The position numbers and the translations under genes were made by a program. From positions 182,209,122 through 182,273,121 of the forward strand of contig CP136069.1 of NCBI GenBank assembly GCA_032622095.1: a stretch of 64,000 bases of DNA, read 5' to 3'. Below the pieces are notes generated by a model. It worked only from the letters and a program-made list of their open reading frames with translations, was not told where the DNA came from and made no database searches. The stretch is from Siphonodentalium dalli (lineage: Eukaryota; Mollusca; Scaphopoda; Gadilida; Siphonodentaliidae). Positions 11,631 through 24,189 of the stretch are shown piece after piece. Each line of letters begins with the position of its first letter. Within the stretch, counting starts at the first letter, position 1.

Positions 11631-12696
11631 TTCCCCAGGGGCCTCTGAACCGGCCGTCTGTTCACGTTTTGTTAATTATAAACGCTCTTTATTAGAAGTC
11701 GTTGCTTTGGTTTTTTATTAAAACATATATGCAAAATGTCGTTCAACATAACGTACTTTCGAAGTTCATACGCAGTTTGTTAACTATAACATGCAGGCGT
11801 TTAGCATATTTGTCAACATAACCAGAGCAAATGGCATTAACATCATTTATATATGGCTTCTACAAGTATGTCTCAGATTGGAAATAAGTCTATTTGGAGC
11901 ACGATATGAAGTCCTGTTCACAATATAGCAATATACATAAAGAGTGTTTCGTGTTAGCATTCCATGAATGTTGGCAATCAATACAGATCGTTTAGTTCAG
12001 TGCTTCCAGCGTGGTGTATTGTATGTGTATGCCGTCGTGGCGACATATTCGGTTTCCTGGTATTATAGATGCTTCAAAGACGTATAATGTATTAGAACCT
12101 AATATCTGCATTGAAAGGGACGAACATATGTCTCGCGTCGCCTTAATGGAATGTTATATGGGTGAAGGTTCACATTCTGAGTTACGATGTATAAGTCCCT
12201 TTAATAACTGAAATAATGTATTTGAGCTCGTTATGTTTGTTTCAAATAGGCACTGGAAGCATTCAGCTATGTGTGGATGGAGTCTGACGCGAAAACACAG
12301 TTAAAAAGGAGAGAGGTAGTAGATGGGCGCGAAGCGCCCGAGATGTTAAAAAGCGCGCTCGTGCAGTTAAGTATGCACCCGTCATTATACTGATTATCGC
12401 CCTTGGATTACAATATCATAATTATTCTTAGACACGCCCTAGTATCTGTCACCAGACACTGTACCTGGGCATATAACATACACCGAACCAACATTTTCTG
12501 CGCATAGCTGTAATAAATTGTCGAGAGCCAGTCTAAAAGCGCGCGAACTTAAAATACTACTTAAGTAGGACTTAATCTTGTTTTGTGAAACGCGTTCTTG
12601 AAACGGAAAAGTTACATCATAAGATCCACCTTAGATCTTAGATTAAGTCCATCTTAAGATAATCTTATGACATTGCTTCATGAAACAGGCCCCTGG

Positions 12697-13449
12697 TACA
12701 TGAGCGTGGCCTATATTTTTCAGACTGAGATACCATGAACTACCCTTTGGAACCGGCGACCATTTCCCATTTACATGGGAAGCTATGGGCCTTTTACCAA
12801 CCCATTGTTACTAAGGAACTGCATTCAATGACGTGTCTTAACTACTGTGTCCATGTCATAGAAAGGGGCCTGGACCGATGATATACTATTTAGGGATGGT
12901 TCTATTGATTTGCCGTATATACCTAGCTGCAATGGGGACATGTCATGCGTTCATAACTATAGATACATGTGTATTTGCACTCCATGTTGTGTTCATATGG
13001 GTCCATGGATATGGTGTATGCGTGGCTATAACCTAGATAGTCATGTAACATGTACATTCATGGGATGGGTTCATGTCTTACATATAAATGTCTGGTAATA
13101 AGGTCATAACTGTTGGATAAGGTCATAACTAAATCAGCCTGGGTACATGGGCTGTCCATAGTGGCCCGTCTCAATTTCATACCTGTATGAGCCTTGGTCC
13201 ATAGCCATTCTATGGTGTTGTACACGGCCAATCGATAGGGACCTCCAAACGGACGTACGTATATGATATGCATATATAGACGTGGATCCATGCACAGGCA
13301 ATTTGGTCCATGACTTACCCGCAGGGCATGGGAACCATGTGTCTCCTATATATGTGGATCAGTCCATCGCATACTAGCATATGTGAATCTATGAAATGAC
13401 TAATAACGCCGGTTCAGTAGCTTTTATTTAGGGACCTGTGTCCATGTCC
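12697..13449. other. Intergenic DNA
   Basis: No gene, repeat match or RNA recognised. It ends at the 3-prime terminus of the LINE. Confidence 0.5.
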
Positions 13450-13933
13450 TTGACTTGAAACATATTTTATTTGCAAAATATACAAAAGGGATTGGGGCAC
13501 AAGTTTTTGCAACTTATGAAGACCCTCTCCTAATACAATATTGTAACACACATGTGATCAAGATGACGGTACAAATTTATTTACATGGTGAGAAGTTATG
13601 GGAGATATAATGTGTAGCGCCTTCCAGAGATGATCCAACATGAGATTGCTTCTTATCTGTGAGAAAATTTGTATTTGAAGAATGTCACTATTTTATTAAT
13701 GTTGGAATGATTGACAAGTGCCAATATATTATCTATTCTAAGCACTTTTGTGTTGGTTGTAAAATATAATGGTACACTTGATTCGTTCTCTATTTTGTTA
13801 TTGTTGTGCTCTGGAAGGCAATACAGATGATAAATCAGAATGAGATGTTTGAATGGGAGGTTTGTCCACTTGTGAGGTAAAAGTTGAAATTCCGGAAGCA
13901 AGTATAGATTCGCAAATAAGATAAATATAATCA

Positions 13934-15938
13934 TTAGGGGTCAAAACGCTTAGTCGCTGCAATATATTGCTGTGTGATGGAAAATAGTTTCATATTTTGT
14001 TGGGACGAGAGATAAGGTAATCCACACATGAGTTCTGAAATATCGCTTACTTTGAGATTTACGCGGTCTAGTTTCTCAAAGAGAACTGAGCGCTCACGTT
14101 GGTACAATGGGCACATGAAGAAATAGTGATATGCGTCTTCAGATCTATTTCCACATGAGCATGCGGGGCTGTCAGCGATATAATTATTGAACATATCACA
14201 TCGGAGTTCACTGCAAAAATTACGTATGCGACAATGAAAAATGTTGTATTTCCTGCGTCCAGCATAGAAATGTAGAGGGGGGCTGATTGTGGGATCTATA
14301 TGATACAAGTTGGTTTTAAAGGTAGAAGATTGATCAGCATCGGTGATTACTTTGGGAAGCTTATTCCATTCTAACACCATCGCTGGGAAAAAGGACTGTT
14401 TGAAGTGTTCAGTATTGCAATAGTATGAGTAAAATTTACCGGGGCGTCTCCAATTATAATCTGCAACCTCGTGTGATCTGGGGGGAAGTGTATTGGCTAG
14501 ATAAGAGGGGGCTAGATTATTGATTATTTTATAGAGTGCCTGCAGTTTATGTAGTTGACGTCGTTTATTGAGTGATGGCCATCCGACCTCCTGTAATACC
14601 GTGTTGTCCGAAGCAGAACGGGTGATACCACTGACTATCCGTCCAGCGTCGACATGAAGCCAGTCAAGCTTCTCTAACATATAATTTGAGGCATTGTCCC
14701 AGACGGCGTCTGAATAATCAAATAAGGGTAAAATATATGTTTTGTAAATAATTTCAATGGTTTTCCGGTTGAGTTGATATTTAATCCGCCGGAGTTGAGA
14801 CAGACGTGAGGCAATTCGTTTGACAGACCCTTCAATGTGTGCGTTCCATGTGAGATTTGATTTTAGTTCCAGACCTAAGTGTATATGCTTGTCCACGAAG
14901 TTGATTGAATTTCCTACGAAATTGAGGTTTGGTTTCACTGTTAAGGGCGCAACAAATGAAAAGGACATGCCAACTGTTTTAGTTGGGTTGAAACTGACCA
15001 ACCAGTTTTGGGACCACGCTGTAATTTTGTCTAAATTGCTGTTCATAGTATGTTCAAGTATATTAAGATCAAAGTGACTGTTCGTGAGGCAAGTATCGTC
15101 GGCATACATTCTCGTTATTGATTCAATACCGTCGGCTAAATCATTTATATAGACTAAGAACAAAAATGGCCCCAGGACTTACCCTTGTGGAACTCCCGCT
15201 GGGATGACCTCGTATTTTGAAAATGTGTCATTGATTAGGACCCTCTGCGTCCGATTTTCTAGGTAGTTTTCTATCCAATTAAAAATATTTCCTTCTAATC
15301 CATAAGCATTTAATTTGTGTATCAGTCCCCTGTGCCAAACCCTCTCAAAGGCTTTGGAAATATCACAGAATATAGAACATGTAAGTAGTCCTTTGTCAAG
15401 GGATTGGCACAGGTTGTGATATAGGTCTAATAGTTGGTATGTTGTACTATGACCTGTGAGAAATCCTGACTGATGGAAGTATAAAAGTTCATTTTCAATG
15501 AAAAATTTACTAATCTGTTTCAAAACCACTTTCTCAAAAACTTTAGCCACACATGGTAGAAGGGAAATTGGTCGGTTGTTTTTGGCTTCCGCTGGATCAT
15601 CTTTTTTGAAAATCGGGATCACGTTTGCTGCTTTCCAGGACTCTGGGAATTTCTCAGAGTTGATAGATTTCCTGAATAGAAGGACGAGTGGTTGAGCTAT
15701 TGATTTTGCTGTTTCCCTGAGCATTCTAACACTAATTCCATCATGGCCATGGGCTTTGTTAAGTTTAAAAGATTTGATGGCTGATTCAACCTCTGATTCT
15801 GTGAAAACCAAATATGGCATGGTGTTTGCGGTGCGCTTCGGAAAATGAGGCAAGTTATGATTGGCATCATTAATGGTAGAATTTGCAATAAAGCTTTCGT
15901 TTAGAATTTTTGCTTTGTCGACATCGTCAATTGCATAT
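13934..15938 (-). pseudogene. LINE reverse transcriptase and C-terminal domain, one premature stop
   Basis: Reverse transcriptase of a non-LTR element, which copies element RNA at a nicked target. In order it shows GHDGISVRML, IPIFKKDD...NNRPISLLP, the palm motif FCDISKAFERVWH (the usual AFD is AFE), GVPQG, then YADDT with both catalytic aspartates. The reading frame is open for about 660 codons except for one TAA at 15,179-15,181 (minus strand), directly after GVPQG where the family normally has serine. The C-terminus carries CSCGNRSEDAYHYFFMCP, a cysteine-histidine knuckle typical of CR1/Jockey-type elements. Upstream codons of the same ORF lie beyond the insertion at 18,064. Confidence 0.93.
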
Positions 15939-16584
15939 GGTGACACTCCACAGTTTCAACAGGTATGGGCCCAGAAATAGGGGGCCCATAGATTCATTGA
16001 AATTTATCTGGATTATGATCCCAAACCATATAGACAATATATATATGCCTGAAATTAGTACAGAATAGGCATTCAGAATTTGATACATAATTGCCATAAT
16101 ATATGGGCTATCAAGAGTTATGGCCTTGATATTTTGATCGAATATATGATTTTTATTACAAAAATGACCAAAATATTGCATTTTCATACCCAAGAGGCAC
16201 GAATACCAGATTTTTTCAAGCATGGTCACCTTTGTTGGTTTAAAGGCCTCTGGCTTCCAACATCAATGTGAAAAAAATTCAAACTTTCGCCGTTGAATTT
16301 TCCAGAAAATCAATTTTTAATGCAGATGACAAATTTTGAGTGCTAAAAAATTGACCCAGTATCTAGAGCCACTGTTTCGCAGAAAACGCTACTGCTGTCT
16401 ATGGGTGGGGTCAAGGTCACTTGCACTTAATTTTTTCATCAGTCTAGAACACCTTCTAAAATTACACAAATTCATATCCCACCTTGTCTCAATATACATA
16501 CCACATGAATGGTGCCAGAAACCACTAGCACTTTATATCTATAAAATCACCCCTACTGATCATTCGAAACTGTGGAGTGTCACC
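15939..16584 (+). repeat. MITE-like unit, left copy
   Basis: 646 bp with terminal inverted repeat GGTGACACTCCACAGTTT/AAACTGTGGAGTGTCACC. A 90-codon frame inside (16,336-16,608) is present identically in the right copy, reflecting copy identity and not coding function. Confidence 0.85.
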
Positions 16585-17416
16585 TTAAGGGGAATGCAAT
16601 TTCACTAATCTTTAATATGGACCACACCTCCATATTTTCTGCATTATACCGCTTAAAATGATATATTACACCCCATGCGTTATTGCAATCACAGGCAGCA
16701 AGATTGGGTGGGGATTTACATGCACCCCCATGATTTCACCTCTTTTGGGTCTTTCAGAACCCAATGACGTTATGCTTGACGTAGTGACAAAATGTATATA
16801 TTCAACCATCATTTATAGCTTGAAAAAGGTCTGAAATGCTAAAATGTTGTATAAAATATATTATGAGATGCATATCTTCCTCAGATATCAAAATAAAACA
16901 TAATATTTCATGCAACTACTATCTTTAATACTCTCCCAAAACCATGGGTTAAACAATTCCAAGTCTTATTTAGCATTAAGGGAAAGCTATACCAGGTTAT
17001 GACATCACATGAACAATATGTTGTCAAGTGAAATATGTCCAGGGAAACCTGAATTATTATATTTCACACTTGTGAATAAGAAATACTGAATATCTAATCT
17101 TTTAGTATACTGTGTAATGTCAATGTCAGCCTTTTCAGCTAAGATTCAAGGAGCATGAATGTCATGAAGAAGTACCCATCATCTAAAAAATCATCAATAA
17201 CAATACACATGAACCACCACCCCCCCCACTGCTCCAAGAGTCCATATCCCCACCAATTTATATGTCTAAAGGCCACCTGTATTGGAATATCCATAGAAGA
17301 ATGGTGTATTTAACATAAAATGTTCCTTCTAACTGAGCAGATTTGCTAAAAATGATTTTCAATGTAAATATTTGTCAAGTTGACAGATGATAATGGTGCT
17401 ATTTGCTGGTCTTTAA

Positions 17417-18063
17417 GGTGACACTCCACAGTTTCAACAGGTATGGGCCCAGAAATAGGGGGCCCATAGATTCATTGAAATTTATCTGGATTATGATCCC
17501 AAACCATATAGACAATATATATATGCCTGAAATTAGTACAGAATAGGCATTCAGAATTTGATACATAATTTCCATAATATATGGGCTATCAAGAGTTATG
17601 GCCCTTGATATTTTGATCGAATATATGATTTTTATTACAAAAATGACCAAAATATTGCATTTTAATACCCAAGAGGCACGAATACCAGATTTGTTCAAGC
17701 ATGGTCACCTTTGTTGGTTTAAAGGCCTCTGGCTTCCAACATCAATGTAAACAAATTTCAAACTTTCGCCGTTGAATTTTCCAGAAAATCAATTTTTAAT
17801 GCAGATGACAAATTTTGAGTGCTAAAAAATTGACCCAGTATCTAGAGCCACTGTTTCGCAGAAAACGCTACTGCTGTCTATGGGTGGGGTCAAGGTCACT
17901 TGCACTTAATTTTTTCATCAGTCTAGAACACCTTCTAAAATTACACAAATTCATATCCCACCTTGTCTCAATATACATACCACATGAATGGTGCCAGAAA
18001 CCACTAGCACTTTATATCTATAAAATCACCCCTACTGATCATTCGAAACTGTGGAGTGTCACC
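17417..18063 (+). repeat. MITE-like unit, right copy
   Basis: About 99 percent identical to the left copy in the same orientation, with identical inverted ends. It is preceded by TTAA (17,413-17,416) and followed by the LINE target duplication TAT. Confidence 0.85.
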
Positions 18064-19364
18064 TATGTCGTATTGTTGGCAGTTATAGTGCCGGAAGTAC
18101 TGTATAGTGGGGGGATGTTTTTTGCTCGTTTTTTGTTTAGTAGGTAATGTATTATTCTCCAAAAGTCTCGTGGGTTAGATGCTTCTCTTATTCGTTGTTC
18201 GATATTTTCTTCAAATTTGATTTTCGCGTGCTTCTTCATGTTATTGACTTTGTTCCTTATGTTTTTATATTTTCTCCAGACTTCAGGGTTATTTGCCTTC
18301 ATGGCCCTTTTCCTTACTCTGTCGCGTTTTCGTATCTCAAACCGGATGTCCGAATTGAACCAAATTTTGTCGGATGTTCTTACTGTAATGCATGATTGTG
18401 GAATTGTTTTCGCCATTATGGACAGGAATTCTAGTTGAAAGTTATTGGCAGCTGTGTTCATATCAGGTGCACTTTTTATGAGGTCATCCCAGTCGACATG
18501 GGCAAGTAGATTGTTTGCACGAGAAAAATTACCTTTTCTGTAGTTCCATACTTGTCTAGGAAATGACGCTGCGGTAGTATTTTGAAATGATATTGTGGCA
18601 TATACACCTAGGTGGTCCGAAACTCCGAGATTTAGGACATCGGAGTCTATTAAACGGAGTGAGCTTGAGGTCAAAATTGGGTCAAGCAATGTACTTGAGG
18701 TGCTGGTCACTCTAGTTGGGACTTTTATAGCATTTTTCATACTGAAACCATCCGTTATCTGTTTTAGCTTCGATGAATTATCCATGAAATTCGAGTTAAA
18801 ATCCCCTGCGATGACTACATATTCGGAAATATCAAGAGCGTCAGAAATTGAGGATTCCAGGAGTCCCCAATAATTTTGGGTACAGAATTGATCAGATCTG
18901 TACGATAATCCAAGAACAATGCGAGTTTTCTTTGAGTGGATTTCGAACCAGAGACAAGAAGAATCGAATTCCAATTCAGGTTTACGATTAAATATTAAGT
19001 GGTCGGCGAACATTACGCATATTCCGACACCCTTTGAATCACGGTCTTTGCTAATGGGGGAACAATAACCATCGATTTCTAGTTGGCTAGAGGGGTAAGA
19101 TGGGTCAAGATGTGTTTCGGTGAAACATAGAATGTCAAATTCGTTTATAAGATCTGCAATTTTTTCAAGTTTATTTCGGATACTCCTTACGTTATAGTGA
19201 AAAATCGAGATCGAATTCTCAGCGTTAGTCTGTGACAGAGGGCCCGGGTTTATATGGATATCGCCTGATAATTGTAATAGAAAGAATGTAATGAGAAAAA
19301 TCGACCTTGCGTTTGGTGGAGTAAAGCATTTTCCGAGGCGAAGGCTGCTGTTTTTTTTACAGTT
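18064..19364 (-). pseudogene. LINE endonuclease domain (apurinic/EEP type) and linker
   Basis: The minus-strand frame is open from a TAA near 19,365 to the insertion. It starts with a segment ending SGDIHINPGP, a leader typical of CR1/Jockey ORF2, then NVRSIRNKLEKI, the catalytic-glutamate region CFTETHLD, then GDFNSNF and SDHLGV. Together these make a nearly complete endonuclease that nicks target DNA to prime reverse transcription. A basic linker (KRDRVRKRAMK, KKHAKIKFEENIEQRIREASN) leads to the reverse transcriptase region beyond the insertion. The start is uncertain because of the probable frameshift at the homopolymer 19,351-19,358. Confidence 0.9.
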
Positions 19365-19475
19365 TTAGTTGCTAACGGTCGTTTTGCTGAGTCGAAGATA
19401 CCCATTGCTGCCCTATATTGACTCAAGTCACACGTCATTTCAGACGGTGGTTCGAAACCAAGATAGGGAAGCAAA

Positions 19476-20972
19476 TGGACTCCGACTCAATGAGCAATAC
19501 AACTAGTGGCACCTCACAAATGGACTTGACTGTTCTTACATTCTGGATGACTGGAAACATGAATGAAGTAAATGAGTAATCAAACATTATCAATGCATAG
19601 AAAATAGAAAACATGATGTAGACTTTGGGATATATACAAATATATACATGCTGATGTTGGGTGGTGATTGGCATGAGGGGGAGGGCTTCGGCTATTAACG
19701 GGTAGCTATGTTTAACAAATTATGGATTTGCGCTTGGGCTTGGATTGTTAGCATGATGGGATTTTCGTAGGATTAATCTGAGATAAGTGAGAAAATAGGG
19801 CAGTCTCATTGTTGAGGATAAAACACGAGAATACACATTATGATAATGTACGGATATAGGCCTACAGAGGAAGTTACACAGTTTAGCGACACACGATTGG
19901 TTCTGGGCACATTATGCTGAGGAATGCCTTCACTCACCGAAAGGGTCAAACTTTATCACATAGAACTGTTTCCAGTGTGTATCCCCGTTCTTTGATTAGC
20001 ATTGTGTGAATAAGATAGGCCACACCAGCCTTGCGAAACTGGGATTTTTGTCGATACGGCCTGCGGTAATAACATGCGTACGCATTGTTGATATTGCTTT
20101 TGAAATTAATAGCGCGGAACGATGAGTCGTGAAAAGTGGATTTTGCATGGGTCGAAACAATTAGGTCGACTTAATATCATGTGATATGCTGCCTGTGACC
20201 GTTCAAGTTGGCTTGATGCTCTGTGAAGCTTTTCAACGTGGGTGTTTCATTTTGACTCAGGTTTGGCTAAACTTCTAGTGTTGTCGTGACAAATCATGTA
20301 CATGTGTATAGTCAGCCTTGAAGCACGTGGATTAACTGCATGTTATAGTCAGCGTTGACTTATTATTTTAAGTTGGAAAAGCTCGATAGCGGCGAGAGTG
20401 TCTGGGTTTTTGTTCACAGAATGACAGAGGTGAGTTATACCCGGTAACGATCAGATGTTCGACATTTTAAAGATTTCATCTGTATTCAGTGGGCCTAACA
20501 GTGATGTCAAGCAGTACGTGTGGGTGGGTGGTAACATGATTCCATATGTGTGGCTGGGGGGGGGGTTCTAGGAAAATATTTTTCTGACCAAATTAAATAT
20601 ATAGATATAACAGTTAGTCAGTTACGGCATTGGGTTTCAGACATCATTTTATGAAATGGCATGTAGCCTAGGGGGGGGGGGGGCGGGGGGGGGGGTCACA
20701 CAACCAATGTTATGAGGGAGGTCAAGTGACCAATTCTGAATGGGGACCTCCATGCAATAAAGCTACAGAGCTGCACACACCTCCGAGCGCGACCCGATGC
20801 GGCACCAAAAACAACAGGCACCTATCTGAGGGTCCGCTTGGAACTTGTCCCATTTTGATGTTGGTGTATTTCTCTTCTTAGTTTTGTCCAATGTGATCCC
20901 CGTGGGGCAACACATACATTTTGTTACATAACAATGGACGACCGGTGGGAATCCCCTTTATAAACCCGAAAC
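19476..20972. other. DNA upstream of the LINE, unassigned
   Basis: It may include the LINE 5-prime untranslated region, but no boundary is visible. It contains G10 at 20,556-20,565 and G13-C-G11 at 20,671-20,695. No exon is recognised. Confidence 0.5.
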
Positions 20973-23879
20973 GTCCCTACTGTTACCGTCCATACTGTTA
21001 CCTTTTAAATTGTAACAGTAGGGAACACTTTGGTAACAGCATGGACAAAATTTAAAAAAATGGCATGAGTAAGTATTAGTTTGCATGTCGTAATGATTTT
21101 GACATCACCATGCTCTGGTTCCTGGCTTATAACATCAATATTTTCACAGAATTTACTCATCATTCCTGTCTCAGTCAGATAATGCTGGATGTGGTAACAG
21201 GAGGGACATTGCGGTAACAGCAGTGACAATAGATTACACAGTTGTTATTTTTGGCAGTGAATTGACATATATTTGTATTTCCTTGCAGAACGCCTTCCAT
21301 TTCTGTCTTCCATACACTCATTTTGATATAGAATGTTTTCTATTATACTTGATTGAGATCCAGTAAATGAAAGTATACGTGCTCATTTGCAATGATCAAA
21401 CAGTTTTCACATAAATTCACTTAGGGCCAATTCCCATGCCCAACACAAACCCGTGTACACTGTCAGATATAGACACATGCACAACTGATCAAGTGGTCCT
21501 GCTAATATGCTATGATGCTGGTAGACCTGCTGATATGCTATGATTTCAAAAACTCACGAAATTGAATTACTGCGGCCATGCATAAGGTACATGTACATGT
21601 ATGTGAAAAGTCATTTAATTGTGAGGTACTATATTCTAATTCCAAACAAAGTATCTCCATCATTCCGCAACGATTCCATTATTCATCTTCGACATACACG
21701 AAAATATACAGAGTTTACTATAATCAGTATTTAACGAGACCGTTACTCGTGTGTAAACAAATAGCAATGAGCAAACGGTGTTAACTGGATATTAGCTATC
21801 AACATACTAGTAGTAAAAGGTGCACTACCATTGTACATGACCACATGCAATGCTGCAGACGTCAGAAGTTGTTCAATCTAAACCTGTCTAGTAACCAAAT
21901 CAAAATTTATTTTAAAGCCAGTTACAGCAAGTGTGGGGGGGGTGGGGGGGGGGGGTCTGCAATTATTTTCCGAACACTAGGCGGGTGGGTGGGAGAATCT
22001 TTCAACAGCCCGACTGACACATGTTTTCCTGGCCCTGTAACTTTTTTCCTCGAATCAATTGTCTTCAAAATGATGGGACATAAGGTTTTAAGAATGCTTC
22101 TATTACATGTATGTAATAGGTATGTACTTAACTCTTGGTATGGGGGGGGGGCTGAGTTCACCATCAGTTAATAATGATGGATGACACCAAGTGGCAATAA
22201 AAAGGTCAGCTTGCTAAATGTTTTCTTCAAGGATCTATCAATGCACATTGACACGGAAAGGCTCAGATTTAAATAGTTCTAATAAAAATGATTTATTCAA
22301 CCTGATATAAATGAAAACAACACAAAAATAGATTCTAAAAAAAAATTTAAACTCTTCACTTAACTCTTCAAATAAAAATAGAATATTCTAAAAAACATAA
22401 TAAAATAAAACAAAGGTGTTAGAACAAACTTTGACCGATTTCAACGATATTCGGTATATAGATCTGGGGTCACCTCTAGATGGGAGTTGCCAAATTTGAA
22501 TGACTTTTTTTATGAAAAATATGGCCGCTGGCAGCCATCTTGATTTTACTCTTTGTATGACCAAATCCTTTAGCGCACTTTGCAGGTTACATTTCTTATC
22601 CAATCGTCACCAAAACTTCATATGGATCTTCGAGGTGACCTCTAGAAGGGAGCCTCCATGTTTTCCCCAAAATTTGTTTCAAACAAACATTGCCATCTTG
22701 GACTTTAAATGTCAATCCACCAGCATACCATACAGCCCACATTTATTGGAGACTTGTTTTGAAACATTAGTCTTGTTGGTAAATAAAAGAAGGAATGCTT
22801 CTATAATCATTATATGGAACATTGATCAGATAAGATCATGAGAACTGAGTAAATAGTCATTTGAAGCAGTTTGGAGGGGTGGATCCCTATCACAGAATGG
22901 GAAAAAAATTAGGGGGTGGTGAGTACCAACAGGGCAGAAAAATAAAAAAGCGCCTAGCATCCGGAAATTTTGTCCTGACCCCTACCCCTGATTAGTGGAA
23001 TTTCAAACAAAACATATTTTGTTCACGATACAACAGATGTACGCATGTATCACACAGTTCTGCAATAATACATCATATGAAAAATAAATCCACGGTTATA
23101 GTCTGACAACAATATGAATTGCCAATATGCTATAGTTACGCTAATGTCCTTCCTGTTACCGGAGACCAATTGCGGCGTGTATTTCATAAATTTCATCAAT
23201 TGCACCTATATTTGACGATCAGAACGTTAGCCTTTTAGTTATCCTATGCCGGATCGCATACTATATTGTGTTGTTGGTCACATTTGGTATATATGTGTCC
23301 TTCCTGTTACTACCAGTCCTTCCTGTTACCAAATGATAGGCTAATATGCATCAGACTATCGTTTAATACATTTTGTTTCCAGGTCTGGTACGCATTTGGT
23401 CCAGTTGGGTCTCGTTCACTTATGGAAAGTGACATTTTGTTTTATTGTTGGAAATAATGTTTCCACAAGTATGTTCATAATAAAACTGTCCCTTCTGTTA
23501 CGTCAAGTGTCTCTCCTGTTATTGGATTGTCCCATCTGTTACCGTCGAGTTTTTCTGTCGTATCGAGATTAATTTGAATTGGATTCCCTCATCCCGATAG
23601 AATTGTGGAGTATTTACCTTAATCTTCGGGAAAATATATGGCCATAATCAAACAGAAAAGCACACCATTCCAGGTCGAGAAAACTCGATACCTGGATATC
23701 GGAAATGTATGCATATCACATATACATTATGATAACTCGTTATACTCATCATATTGTGGTGTTTATTTTTGCAAATTCTGATTACCACACAATGCACATG
23801 TTGCGCATATGTTATTTTCCACCTCTATATCACTCAAAATCATATTTACATTGAAAAACATAATGGCAACAGTAGGGAC
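20973..23879. mobile_element. Putative non-autonomous transposon with 13 copies of a 15-bp motif
   Basis: It is bounded by GTCCCTACTGTTACC (20,973-20,987) and its inverse GGCAACAGTAGGGAC (23,865-23,879). Near-copies lie at 20,988, 21,012, 21,032, 21,193, 21,213, 23,146, 23,297, 23,316, 23,488, 23,509 and 23,529. All left-side internal copies after the first two point inward, and most right-side copies share the left-end orientation. Such clustered subterminal motifs resemble transposase-binding sites. The interior has no transposase ORF, and no clear target duplication is seen. Confidence 0.5.
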
Positions 23880-24189
23880 ACTAGGTGTGTGTGCATCGTC
23901 ATTGGACCTGATTCGGACAGGATCTAGAGGTGATTAAGGTTGCATTTTACTATCCTCTGATCTACTGGATACCCTCAACCACGAAAAGCGGCTAAAATAT
24001 GTTTTCTCGTTGAAATAATTTTTTTATTCTTGAATACCCAAATCGGCCACATTTTTTGAAAAATGCCCATATAACTATTATGGTCATGCCTCATATTAAA
24101 TATAAGCAACAACTTTTCAACTCTCACTTTGAATTCCCGATATCTGAACTGATAGAGCATAACGGATAATTTTACCCATATGAAAACTA

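Larger units (their letters stand above)
10642..12696. mobile_element. Putative DNA transposon or MITE pair with CTGTTTCATGAA inverted ends
   Basis: The left edge reads CCAGGCCCCTGTTTCATGAA followed by an ACTTATGACATAG block. The right edge is its imperfect reverse complement (CTTATGACATTGCTTCATGA, then AACAGGCCCCTGG). Subterminal blocks on both sides are rich in CTTAAGATGGTCTTAA-like words. The interior has no transposase ORF, so it is either one non-autonomous element of about 2 kb or two related MITEs. Ends of this type recur in many invertebrate genomes. Confidence 0.5.
15939..18063. mobile_element. Composite insertion: two 646-bp direct repeats around an 824-bp passenger
   Basis: It begins GGTGACACTCC and ends GGAGTGTCACC, and is flanked by TAT at 15,936-15,938 and 18,064-18,066, a 3-bp target duplication in the LINE ORF. 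The 646-bp units at each end (15,939-16,584 and 17,417-18,063) are direct repeats with only a handful of differences. Each carries the same GGTGACACTCCACAG inverted ends. The passenger (16,589-17,412) is bounded by TTAA on both sides and encodes nothing recognisable. A 3-bp duplication with GG-starting ends is compatible with a PIF/Harbinger-like MITE. Confidence 0.75.
13450..19475 (-). mobile_element. Non-LTR retrotransposon (CR1/Jockey-like LINE), interrupted
   Basis: Read on the minus strand this is an endonuclease region (19,364-18,064), a reverse transcriptase and C-terminal region (15,938-13,934) and a 3-prime untranslated region ending near an AATAAA at about 13,465. A 2,125-bp insertion (15,939-18,063) splits it, and the reading frame is continuous across that insertion once it is disregarded. 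The 5-prime end is not defined: a frame containing MLPYLGFEPPSE begins at 19,474 and joins the endonuclease frame only by a shift near the T8 run at 19,351-19,358. The copy is recent-looking but defective. Confidence 0.9.

Noticed and set aside
15939-18063. LTR retrotransposon
   Set aside because: Direct terminal repeats suggest LTRs, but there is no gag or pol, no primer-binding site, and each repeat has MITE-like inverted tips that do not start TG/CA.
16336-18147. Identical 90-110 codon ORFs in the two MITE-like units
   Set aside because: Identity comes from the near-identical DNA copies. The frame runs through the inverted end and shows no family signature.
20973-23879. Autonomous transposon with transposase
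   Set aside because: No ORF above about 113 codons, and none shows a DDE or other transposase motif.
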